Positions 1 to 7,044 of a DNA stretch of 64,000 nucleotides are shown piece by piece. The translations under genes and the position numbers were made by a program. How positions within the stretch are numbered: the first letter of the stretch is position 1; every line of letters starts with the position of its first letter. Below the pieces are notes generated by a model. It did no database searches, was not told where the DNA came from, and saw only the letters and a program-made list of their open reading frames with translations. Origin of the DNA: Gluconobacter roseus NBRC 3990. GTDB taxonomy: Bacteria; Pseudomonadota; Alphaproteobacteria; Acetobacterales; Acetobacteraceae. Where the stretch lies: NCBI RefSeq assembly GCF_006538885.1, contig NZ_BJLY01000001.1:62001-126000 (forward strand), in the 5' to 3' direction.

Positions 1-133
1 TCGTGATCCGCCCGGAGCAAAAGGAAAGCCTCGTCCATTTGCCCGGAAACAGGCTACGCTTTTCCAGCCGGGACTCGACTTTTTTCCGATCCCGAAACAC
101 GGCTTCGTCTTGTCAGACTGGAAATTCCCGGCG

Positions 134-147
134 CAGGGGGGCATACA
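134..147. promoter_or_regulatory. possible CsoR half-operator upstream of csoR
   Basis: The run AGGGGGGCATACAC (reverse complement begins GTATGCCCCCC) resembles one arm of the better sites at 4064 and 4152. It would allow autoregulation of csoR. There is no clear second arm, so this is a weak call. Confidence 0.25.
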
Positions 148-225
148 CCGGCCTGTGGGCGCCGGATGGGCGAGCATGGACCCATGATGTTACGTTCGGA
201 TGTCTGGCAGAAGGCGGATCCTGTA

Positions 226-567
226 ATGGCACTATCCCAGAAAGAACATGCAGCAGATATCTGCGAGAGTTGCGCACCGGTGGACGATGATGGCCGCCGT
301 GTCGAACAGCCCCGCAAAAAGGCCCTGACGAACCGCGTCCGCCGGATCGAGGGGCAGGTTGGCGGTGTTCTTAACATGATCGAGAACGACCGCTACTGCG
401 TCGATATCCTGACCCAGATTTCCGCCATCAAATCGGCGCTGGATGGCGTGTCCATCCAGATCCTGTCCTCCCACGCCAATGGCTGCGTGCGTCGGGCGGT
501 GCAGGACGACGGGGGAGAAGACGCGATCGACGAGCTTCTCCAGGTCGTCCGCCGGATGATGCGCTGA
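226..567 (+). CDS. csoR: CsoR-type copper-sensing transcriptional repressor
   Basis: A small all-alpha metal-responsive repressor of the CsoR/RcnR (DUF156) family. It binds operator DNA as the apo form and is released by Cu(I). The core (RRIEGQVGGVLNMI, then YCVDILTQ, then SSHANGC) carries the copper fingerprint Cys-His-Cys at about C58, H83 and C87 counted from the start used here, with the typical H-x3-C spacing. In-frame ATGs also exist at 166, 184 and 187. I chose 226 because a GGCGGA sits seven bases upstream and the longer N-terminus has no counterpart in the family, but the start is uncertain. It sits next to the copper oxidase operon and is the likely regulator of both copper transcription units. 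The family is sure; the metal is inferred from residues and neighbours. Confidence 0.88.
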   Translation: MALSQKEHAADICESCAPVDDDGRRVEQPRKKALTNRVRRIEGQVGGVLNMIENDRYCVDILTQISAIKSALDGVSIQILSSHANGCVRRAVQDDGGEDAIDELLQVVRRMMR

Positions 568-580
568 AAAATCTGCGCGA

Positions 581-898
581 TCAGCGGTCCAGTGTTTCGC
601 TCGGGGCGGCTTTATCCGCCATGCCCATATCCATTTTCTGACAGGCGGCGCGCTGCTGCTTCATTTTCGGCGTCAGCGGGTTCTTCTGCTTGCTGAGAGT
701 CTCAAGCTGCTCACACAGCGCCATCTGCTGATCCATGTTCAGTCCGGTCATCGGGTCCTGTGTTTTGGCTGACGGCATAGTCATGGTGCTGTTGCCGCTC
801 ATATCCATGTGACTCATGTCCATGCCGGGCATGGATGGATCGGCGTAGGCTGCGGCAGTTGTGAAAAGGATGCTCAGTGCGAGGAAGGTCTTGCGCAT
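581..898 (-). CDS. Met-rich periplasmic protein of the copper operon
   Basis: A 105-residue secreted protein. It has a clear signal peptide (MRKTFLALSILFTTAAAYA) followed by a Met/His patch, PSMPGMDMSHMDMSGNSTMTM, of the sort that binds Cu(I)/Cu(II) in PcoE/CopC-like proteins. Two cysteines lie in the C-terminal half (CEQLETL and AACQKMDMGM). The start has an AAAGG eight bases upstream. It is the last gene of the leftward operon, 44 bases after copB. I do not recognise a named family. A periplasmic copper sponge or chaperone is inferred from composition and context. Confidence 0.75.
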   Translation of the reverse strand: MRKTFLALSILFTTAAAYADPSMPGMDMSHMDMSGNSTMTMPSAKTQDPMTGLNMDQQMALCEQLETLSKQKNPLTPKMKQQRAACQKMDMGMADKAAPSETLDR

Positions 899-942
899 GA
901 TGTCGGCCTTTCGGTGTGTTCGTTGTGATTGGACAGGGATGA

Positions 943-1716
943 TCAGAACCAGCTTCGGACGCCGAGGCTGAAGCGGACGGAGCCGGTGTCGTCGTGCTGG
1001 TCATGGGCGATCCGGCGGGCCTGGGTGAGATATCCGGAGTAGGTCACGGCCACGTAGGGCGCGAACTTCCGCCAGAGTTCGTATCGCAGGCGCAGACCGG
1101 CATCGACATCCGACAGACCGGCGCCAGCCTGCCGTCCCGCGTCGGATTTTGTGTAGAAATTGAACTCGGCCTGCGGCTGAAGGATCAGGCGGTTGGTCAG
1201 CAGGAAGTCGTAAGACCCCTCGATGCGGGCGGCGAAACGCCCGCGATCGCTGACATAGGCCGTGGCCCCGAACTCGAATTCGTACAGCGCCAGACCTTCA
1301 ATCCCGAATGCGCCCCAGGTGCGGGTTGGACCGTCATCGAGGTCCATCCGCACGCCGCCCTGAAGATTCCAGTAGGGCGAGATGGAGCGCGTATAGAGGA
1401 GTTCATGGTCGCCATCGCTCAGGCGGCCTTTTTCGAGCGTGCCTTCGGATTTGAGCCAGATCTTGTTGTAGTCCCCGCCGAACCAGGCTTCGCCATCCCA
1501 GCGGAAATCGGTGCCGCCGGGCGCATAACGGCCTTCAAGCTGGTTGAAGATGCCGTGCAGCCAGGTGCCCTGATCCATGGCGGGTTTGATGTTGCCGATA
1601 TAGACGACCGGGGTTGCCTCCGGCGCATCGGCGGCGTGATAGGTTGGCTGATCGGCGCGGGCCGTGCCGGACAGAGCTGCGAGGGCCAGAACCGTGAGGG
1701 AAAGGGCGTGTTTCAT
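943..1716 (-). CDS. pcoB: CopB/PcoB outer-membrane copper resistance protein
   Basis: A 257-residue protein with a signal peptide (MKHALSLTVLALAALSGTARA) and a beta-barrel body ending in an aromatic residue (GVRSWF), matching the CopB/PcoB family (PF05275). Family hallmarks include FRWDGEAWFGG, YDFLLTNRLILQPQAEFNF and LRLRYELWRKFAPYVAV. The Met-rich N-terminal segment found in some CopB proteins is missing, so this is a short member. The chosen ATG overlaps the stop of the oxidase gene in an ATGA, which indicates translational coupling. Its role with CopA is copper sequestration and oxidation in the periplasm and outer membrane; the molecular function of CopB is poorly defined. Confidence 0.9.
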   Translation of the reverse strand: MKHALSLTVLALAALSGTARADQPTYHAADAPEATPVVYIGNIKPAMDQGTWLHGIFNQLEGRYAPGGTDFRWDGEAWFGGDYNKIWLKSEGTLEKGRLSDGDHELLYTRSISPYWNLQGGVRMDLDDGPTRTWGAFGIEGLALYEFEFGATAYVSDRGRFAARIEGSYDFLLTNRLILQPQAEFNFYTKSDAGRQAGAGLSDVDAGLRLRYELWRKFAPYVAVTYSGYLTQARRIAHDQHDDTGSVRFSLGVRSWF

Positions 1717-3521
1717 GCCACGATCACCGTGCGGAACATGCCCAGATCCATGTGATACATCAGGTGGCAGTGATACGCCCACATGCCGGGGGTATCGGCC
1801 GTCACCAGATAGCTCAGCTTCGAGCCTGGCTGGGAAATGATGGTGTGCTTGTAGGGGCGGTAGTCGCCCTGGCCGTTTTCCAGCTCGCTCCACAGACCGT
1901 GCAGATGGATCGGGTGTTCCATCATGGTGTCGTTGATGAGCGTGAAGCGCACGCGCTCGCCGAGCTTGAGACGGATCGGGCCGGATTCCGAGAATTTCCG
2001 GCCATTCATGCCCCAGATATAGCGTTCCATGTTGCCGGTCAGGTGCAGGATGATCTCCCGCGTCGGCGGTCGCAGATCCGCTCCGGGGCGCGTGGCGCGG
2101 AGCTGTTTGTAGTTCAGGACGCGGCGGCCGTTGTTTTCCAGCCCGTCACCGGGGCTGCCGGTCCGGTCAATCGGCATCATGGCGCGCATCTGATTTTCGA
2201 CATTGATGGGCGGTGGCCCGGGATCGTCCACTTCCATCTTCGGCATGGCCATGTGGCTCATATCCATACCCTTCATGTCCATGCCGTGCATGTCCATTCC
2301 GGCCATGTCGCCGTCCATCTTCATGCCGGACATGTCTCCCGACATGTCCATGTCCTTCATGCTTTCGCCGGGCTTCATGTTCCCCATGCCCATATCGACC
2401 ATGGTACGGACGGGGCGCGGGTCCATGGGGGGCAGGGGAGCAATCATGCCTTCGCGCGGGGCGAGGGTGCCGCGGGCGTAGCCGGTGCGGTCCTCGCTCT
2501 GGGCGAAAATGGCATAGGCGCGCTCGTCCTTCGGCTGGACGATCACGTCGTAGGTTTCCGCCACGCCGATGCGGAATTCGTCCACGGGGACGGGTTCGAT
2601 ATCGTTGCCGTCGGCCTGCACGACCAGCATTTCGAGCCCCGGAATCCGGACGTCGAAGAACGTCATGGTTGAGCCGTTGATGAAGCGCAGGCGCACTTTT
2701 TCGCCGGGCCGGAACAGACCGCTCCAGTTCATATCCGGGGCATGGCCGTTCAGCGTGTAGGTGTAGATCGCGCCTGAGACATCCGCGATGTCGGTCGCGG
2801 CCATGCGCATTTTCGACCAGGCCAGACGGTCCGCAAGCGCTGCACCCGCACTTCCGGCCTCGCGCGCTTCTTTCGGGAAGGACGCGGCCGTGCGCTGTCG
2901 GAAGACGTAATAATCGTCCTGCATCTTGAGATTGCTGACGATGTCATCGGGCATGACATCTGTCCATTCGCCCAGGAAGATGACGTAATCGCGGTCGCAG
3001 GCGTTCGGGTCTGGCCGGCGCGGGTCGATGACGAGTGCGCCATAGAGGCCCATCGCTTCCTGCATCCCGGAATGGCTGTGATACCAGTAGGTGCCGCTCT
3101 GATGGAGCTTGAAGCGGTAGGTGAAGGTTTCACCCGGTGCGATCCCACTAAAGCTCAGCCCCGGCACGCCGTCCATGTTCGAGGGCGTGCGGATGCCGTG
3201 CCAGTGGATCGAAGTGGGCTCGTTCAGCGTATTGGTGACGTTGATGCTGACGGTGTCGCCCTGTTTGAAGCGCAGGATCGGACCCGGCACTGTGCCGCCG
3301 GCGGTCGGCGCGTGCATGGTCTTGCCATCGAGCGAGATGCGCGTGTGGCCGATCTTCAGATCCCACCGGTCGGACGGCATGGGGGGTATGATGCCGGAAG
3401 AGGCCTTGGACGAGAATGCGTGCGAGGTGCGGGGCAGGGAAGCCAGAAGGCCGCCTGCGCCAAGACCCGTTACGAAACGTCGTCGTGTCAGGCCGCCCCG
3501 GATGCGGGACGGAAAGGTCAT
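1713..3521 (-). CDS. pcoA: CopA/PcoA multicopper oxidase (copper resistance)
   Basis: A 602-residue periplasmic multicopper oxidase that oxidises Cu(I) to Cu(II). It has a Tat signal (TRRRFVTGLGAGG, residues 12-24). Copper-ligand motifs are IHWHG (H106, H108), WYHSHSG (H148, H150), HPIHLHG (536-542) and HCHLMYHMDLGM (584-595, with type 1 Cys585). Residues about 378-427 form a Met-rich insert of repeated MDM/MDMHGMDMKGMDM units, a feature of PcoA/CopA-type oxidases and a likely Cu(I) acceptor loop. It lies between the small His/Cys-rich gene (88 bases upstream) and copB (ATGA overlap). The name copA is also used for this enzyme; I use pcoA to separate it from the ATPase at 8815. Confidence 0.95.
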   Translation of the reverse strand: MTFPSRIRGGLTRRRFVTGLGAGGLLASLPRTSHAFSSKASSGIIPPMPSDRWDLKIGHTRISLDGKTMHAPTAGGTVPGPILRFKQGDTVSINVTNTLNEPTSIHWHGIRTPSNMDGVPGLSFSGIAPGETFTYRFKLHQSGTYWYHSHSGMQEAMGLYGALVIDPRRPDPNACDRDYVIFLGEWTDVMPDDIVSNLKMQDDYYVFRQRTAASFPKEAREAGSAGAALADRLAWSKMRMAATDIADVSGAIYTYTLNGHAPDMNWSGLFRPGEKVRLRFINGSTMTFFDVRIPGLEMLVVQADGNDIEPVPVDEFRIGVAETYDVIVQPKDERAYAIFAQSEDRTGYARGTLAPREGMIAPLPPMDPRPVRTMVDMGMGNMKPGESMKDMDMSGDMSGMKMDGDMAGMDMHGMDMKGMDMSHMAMPKMEVDDPGPPPINVENQMRAMMPIDRTGSPGDGLENNGRRVLNYKQLRATRPGADLRPPTREIILHLTGNMERYIWGMNGRKFSESGPIRLKLGERVRFTLINDTMMEHPIHLHGLWSELENGQGDYRPYKHTIISQPGSKLSYLVTADTPGMWAYHCHLMYHMDLGMFRTVIVA

Positions 3522-3608
3522 GCTGAGAAATCCGCGAAAATGACAAAGGATCAGGCCCTGTCTGCCTTCTGAGGGCAGCAGGACGGGTCCACGCCTGTCA
3601 GGCGTGTG

Positions 3609-4004
3609 TCAGATTGCGCGGAGTTTCGGTGGGGGAGAGGCGGGGATCCAGTCGGTGCCGCTGAAACGGTCGTGTCGTCCGGACGCAAAAGCGCGCGCGA
3701 CGAGACTGACGGGACCGGAAGGCTGGATGGACGCCACGGTCAGCATGGGTTCGGTCGAGACCATATGCGTATGGCAGCACCCTTCGGAAGACTGCTGGGG
3801 ATGGGGGATCGCATGGAAGGCTGACGTGCTGCAGCAGTCCGTGCTGTCGGGCTTCTGGTGATGGACCATGTGGTGCATCGCCATGGCCATGTGATGCGGC
3901 GCTTCGGTCTTGGCCTGCGCGGTGGACGTGCCAAGCAGCAGCCCGACCTGCATTAGCAGGCAGGCCAGCAGGCCGATCCAGATCCGGGCATGTGTCCTGA
4001 CCAT
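3609..4004 (-). CDS. secreted His/Met/Cys-rich protein, first gene of the copper operon
   Basis: A 131-residue protein starting at the ATG at 4004. The N-terminus is a signal or anchor sequence (about residues 8-31, LACLLMQVGLLLGTSTAQA). It is followed by HHMAMAMHHMVHHQ and two Cys pairs (STDCCST and EGCCHTH), an obvious soft-metal-binding layout. The C-terminus (RFSGTDWIPASPPP) is reminiscent of small DUF2946-like proteins, but I cannot assign it. It is the promoter-proximal gene of the leftward operon, preceding the multicopper oxidase. A role in periplasmic copper capture is inferred from composition and position only. Confidence 0.7.
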   Translation of the reverse strand: MVRTHARIWIGLLACLLMQVGLLLGTSTAQAKTEAPHHMAMAMHHMVHHQKPDSTDCCSTSAFHAIPHPQQSSEGCCHTHMVSTEPMLTVASIQPSGPVSLVARAFASGRHDRFSGTDWIPASPPPKLRAI

Positions 4005-4063
4005 CAGAAGTCCCAGCAAGGGTAAGAAGCAGCGTGATTCGATGTTTGAACCTGATGTGATCC

Positions 4064-4085
4064 TATACCCGCCGGGGGGATGGGG
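4064..4085. promoter_or_regulatory. CsoR-like operator of the leftward operon
   Basis: TATACCC-GCCG-GGGGGAT is a GC-rich pseudo-palindrome about 60 bases upstream of the first gene of the oxidase operon. It matches the general shape of CsoR operators (A/T-rich flanks, inverted C and G runs). The call rests on similarity to the site at 4152 and on position. Confidence 0.5.
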
Positions 4086-4150
4086 AAAGATTATTTTTGG
4101 GGCGTAGAAAAAATGGCTTGTCGAATCTGTTTCGGGGGCAATATGAAAAT

Positions 4151-4170
4151 GTATACCCCGGTATGGTATC
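4151..4170. promoter_or_regulatory. CsoR-like operator of copZ
   Basis: GTATACCCCGGTATGGTATC contains the inverted repeat ATACC-N7-GGTAT. As I recall them, characterised CsoR operators of the copZA type look very similar (TACCC...GGTATGGTA). It lies just downstream of the -10 candidate at 4142-4147, so bound repressor would block transcription initiation. Confidence 0.55.
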
Positions 4171-4309
4171 TGAAACATAGAGACACAAAAGGGAATTAGG
4201 GTCGCGTTCAGAAGCGGTTCAGGATGAATCGCTTCATCGTCCGTCTCTCCGTCTCGTATGTTGATAAGGCCGTCGCGGGGGAAAGCCTCTTTTTCAAGGA
4301 TTTCGTGAC

Positions 4310-4522
4310 ATGACAGAAACAGCACACATGACGGTCGAGGGCATGTCCTGCAATGGTTGCTCCGGCAAGCTCCAGCGCGCTCTTGAAGCCGTGGGCGGCG
4401 TGACGGCCGTCGATATCGTTCTCGATGGCGGGAAGGTGACGGTGTCCTATGATCCAGCAAAGGTTTTGCCCGCTGCATTCAAGGACGTGGTCGAAGATAC
4501 CGGATTTGACGTCGTTTCCTGA
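4310..4522 (+). CDS. copZ: CopZ-like cytoplasmic copper chaperone (HMA domain)
   Basis: A 70-residue single heavy-metal-associated domain. The Cu(I)-binding motif is MTVEGMSCNGCSGKL (GMxCxxC), followed by the usual beta-alpha-beta pattern (VTAVDIVLDGGKVTVSYDP). There is a CAAGGA about eight bases before the ATG. It likely hands Cu(I) to the P-type ATPase encoded at 8815. It is the first gene of the rightward copper cluster, 153 bases before the TonB receptor. Confidence 0.92.
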   Translation: MTETAHMTVEGMSCNGCSGKLQRALEAVGGVTAVDIVLDGGKVTVSYDPAKVLPAAFKDVVEDTGFDVVS

Positions 4523-4674
4523 GACGCGATCCGCTTCCTCCTGAAAAGATGGGGCGGCCCCAGTCTGCCAGATTTGGAACAGGAGCGTTTCATCACCGGC
4601 CCCATGCCGCTACAGGATGCTTTCACAAGGCGGAATGTTGCATGGCGCCGGCATGTCTCTCTAGGACAGACACT

Positions 4675-7044
4675 ATGACACAGCATGGCACTTCAGTTCG
4701 CCGTCGGCTCAGCCTTTCCGCCATTTCCCACAATGCCCTGATCTGGGGCAGCCTTATGGCAGGAGCCTGTCCTGCGGCCATGGCCGACACCGTTGCAGAG
4801 CGGTCAAAACACCATTCATCCGCTTGCCATGCCACACACGGGACAACTCGTCCGACCCATTGCGGCTCGCATCACGCTGCGACGGCTGCCGCATCTCAGT
4901 CGGCGAAAACTACTCTTACGGCGCCTGTGACAGGAGCAGGTGCTGCCACGATGTCGGCTGCGTCTCTTGCACAGTCTTCTGCGGATGTGGACGGGACTGA
5001 AGCGGAAAATATTCAGGTTCTCGGAACCAACCACACCTATACGGCGCCTGCTGTCGAAGCCTGGGGTAAGAGTCCCGTGGCGCTCAAGGACGTGCCGCAG
5101 TCCGTTTCGGTCATCACGCAGCAGCGCATGGAAGATTCCAACATGCTGACGATGGCGGACGCGATGCGCCAGATCAACGGCATCCGCGTTCTGCCGGGTT
5201 CTACGGCCAATTCGAATTACTATTCCCGTGGCTATCAGCTCACGACATCCGTGGACGGCACGCCTGACGCGTCCGGCACGCTGAACAACGCGGCTTTCGA
5301 CCTGTCCATGTATGATCGCGTTGAAGTTCTGCGCGGGTCGTCGGGTCTGTTGCAGGGTGGCGGTGGCGCCGGTGGTGTTGTCAACGAGGTTACGAAGAAG
5401 CCGGGACGGGATTTCGCGGTCGATGGTTCCGCCATGGTCGGCAGCTTCAATAATTATCGCGCTGATGTGGACATGACCATTCCGCTGAACAGGTCAAAGA
5501 CGCTCCGCTTCCGGACCGCCGATCTGTTCCAGGACAACGATTATTTCTACAAATACTCCCATTCGCGCAAATGGCAGGCCTATGGCGCGCTGGAATGGGA
5601 CGTCACGCCGACCACGACATTCCTCGTCTCTCATGCGGCCCAGCAGCAGGACATCACGGCGCCGTATTACGGTCTTCCGGTCACGACGGAAAAGACGCTG
5701 TGGTATGGCGGACGCGATGCCAATCCGAGCCAGGACTGGGGTTACAGCAACTACATGACGCAGCAGACGATCGCGTCCATCACCCAGAAGCTCTGGGGCG
5801 ACTGGACGGCGACCGCGCGCGCCACGTTCTATGACCAGAACTACAACACGCTGTATAACGAGCCCTGGACGACGATCGACGCTAAAACCGGTCTGCTCCA
5901 GTATCAGGATATCGGCGTGGTTGGGATGCGGGGCAAAAACACGTCGCGCTCAGCGGATGTGTATGCCCAGGGCAGTTTCCGTCTCCTGAACCGGACGCAT
6001 CACGCGCTGTTCGGTTTCAACTACAATTCCTACGAACAGCTGACGCAGTATGCGAACGTCAACTGCGATGCCATTTACAACGATGTCAGCATCAACAATA
6101 CGGGCGTTGTGAAGCCCCCGGCCGCGAACTGCATCGACTACAAGCAGAACGATGACGGCTACGGCACGGACGACTACGCCTATCAGTGGGGTTTTTACGG
6201 ACAGCTCCGTCTTGAAGTGATCCGGCATCTCTCGCTGATCCTTGGCGGACGCGTGTCGCGGTTCTACGAGAAGCTCCAGTATGTCTCGCCCGGCCCGAAG
6301 ACGGACTGGGCGACGACGTCCAACATTCACGGGCAGCTCACCCCGTATCTGGGCACGGTTTATCAGATCACGCCGAACATCTCGTGGTATGCCAGCTATT
6401 CCAGTATCTTCACGCCCTCGGTCGGTCGGCAGACCTATCGCGGGGGCGGTCTTGCGCCGCAGGAAGGCAATCAGGTCGAGACCGGTTTCAAGGCGGAATA
6501 TCTCCATGGCCGCCTGAACATTTCTTCCGCGCTGTTCCGGATGGAGAGCGTGAACCAGCCGGTTCAGGATCCGGATCACTCGCAGTTCTACATGACGACC
6601 GGTCCGATCCGGCGTCAGGGCTGGGAAGCGCAGATCGATGGCGAGATCCTGCCGGGGCTCGATGTCTCGATCGGCTATACCTATCTGGATACGAAGGTCT
6701 CGAACTCGAAGGTCAGCGATTTCGGCGGCGTCTATTCCCCGCACCATATGTTCAAGTCCTGGGTGCATTACAACGTCCCATACGGACGCCTGAAAGGGCT
6801 CAATTTCGGCGCGGGTATCGATGCCAACAGCAATCTGCGCGGCAGTTATGCGACGACCGTTCAGGGCGGCTACATGACGCTGGACAGCATGATCGGCTAC
6901 AAGATCAACAAACATCTGAAGCTGCAGCTCAACGCGACAAACCTGACCAACCGCTATTATTATGAGCGCGCCAGCGGTGTCTGGCAGTTCAACTTCCCCG
7001 CCGCTCCCCGCAGTTTCATGGCCACACTTCGTGCAAACTACTGA
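4675..7044 (+). CDS. TonB-dependent siderophore-type outer-membrane receptor
   Basis: A 789-residue outer-membrane receptor of the siderophore-receptor type. The start at 4675 has a TAGGACA upstream and gives a long signal region (LIWGSLMAGACPAAMA), then an Ala/His-rich linker, a TonB-box-like ENIQVLG, and a plug domain with ALKDVPQSVSVITQQRM, NYYSRGYQ and VEVLRGSSGLLQGGGGAGGVVN. The barrel ends with the conserved LTNRYYYERAS and a terminal aromatic (LRANY). It presumably imports a metal-ligand complex with TonB/ExbBD, which is not in this window. It lies between copZ and a YddA-like ABC gene, which it overlaps by 14 bases, and then the copper ATPase. The substrate is unknown; copper-linked regulation is inferred from context. 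Confidence 0.92.
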   Translation: MTQHGTSVRRRLSLSAISHNALIWGSLMAGACPAAMADTVAERSKHHSSACHATHGTTRPTHCGSHHAATAAASQSAKTTLTAPVTGAGAATMSAASLAQSSADVDGTEAENIQVLGTNHTYTAPAVEAWGKSPVALKDVPQSVSVITQQRMEDSNMLTMADAMRQINGIRVLPGSTANSNYYSRGYQLTTSVDGTPDASGTLNNAAFDLSMYDRVEVLRGSSGLLQGGGGAGGVVNEVTKKPGRDFAVDGSAMVGSFNNYRADVDMTIPLNRSKTLRFRTADLFQDNDYFYKYSHSRKWQAYGALEWDVTPTTTFLVSHAAQQQDITAPYYGLPVTTEKTLWYGGRDANPSQDWGYSNYMTQQTIASITQKLWGDWTATARATFYDQNYNTLYNEPWTTIDAKTGLLQYQDIGVVGMRGKNTSRSADVYAQGSFRLLNRTHHALFGFNYNSYEQLTQYANVNCDAIYNDVSINNTGVVKPPAANCIDYKQNDDGYGTDDYAYQWGFYGQLRLEVIRHLSLILGGRVSRFYEKLQYVSPGPKTDWATTSNIHGQLTPYLGTVYQITPNISWYASYSSIFTPSVGRQTYRGGGLAPQEGNQVETGFKAEYLHGRLNISSALFRMESVNQPVQDPDHSQFYMTTGPIRRQGWEAQIDGEILPGLDVSIGYTYLDTKVSNSKVSDFGGVYSPHHMFKSWVHYNVPYGRLKGLNFGAGIDANSNLRGSYATTVQGGYMTLDSMIGYKINKHLKLQLNATNLTNRYYYERASGVWQFNFPAAPRSFMATLRANY

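Larger units (their letters stand above)
4005..4309. promoter_or_regulatory. divergent copper-operon promoter region
   Basis: A 305-base intergenic region between the leftward oxidase operon and rightward copZ. It is more AT-rich than its surroundings and holds two CsoR-like sites (4064-4085 and 4152-4170). It also has a rightward promoter candidate, TTGTCG (4118-4123), 18 bases, TATGAA (4142-4147), whose start point would fall inside the second site. The 140 bases between that promoter and copZ contain no ORF that I can support. Confidence 0.6.

Noticed and set aside
994-1755. Long plus-strand ORF (253 aa) opposite copB
   Set aside because: It is antisense to the well-supported copB gene, has no family motifs, and mirrors its codon structure.
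1752-2672. Plus-strand ORF rich in His and Val opposite the multicopper oxidase
   Set aside because: Its His repeats are the antisense reading of the oxidase's ATG-rich Met segment.
5950-6915. Minus-strand ORF of 321 aa inside the TonB receptor gene
   Set aside because: Shadow of the receptor's reading frame; no recognisable domains and no RBS.
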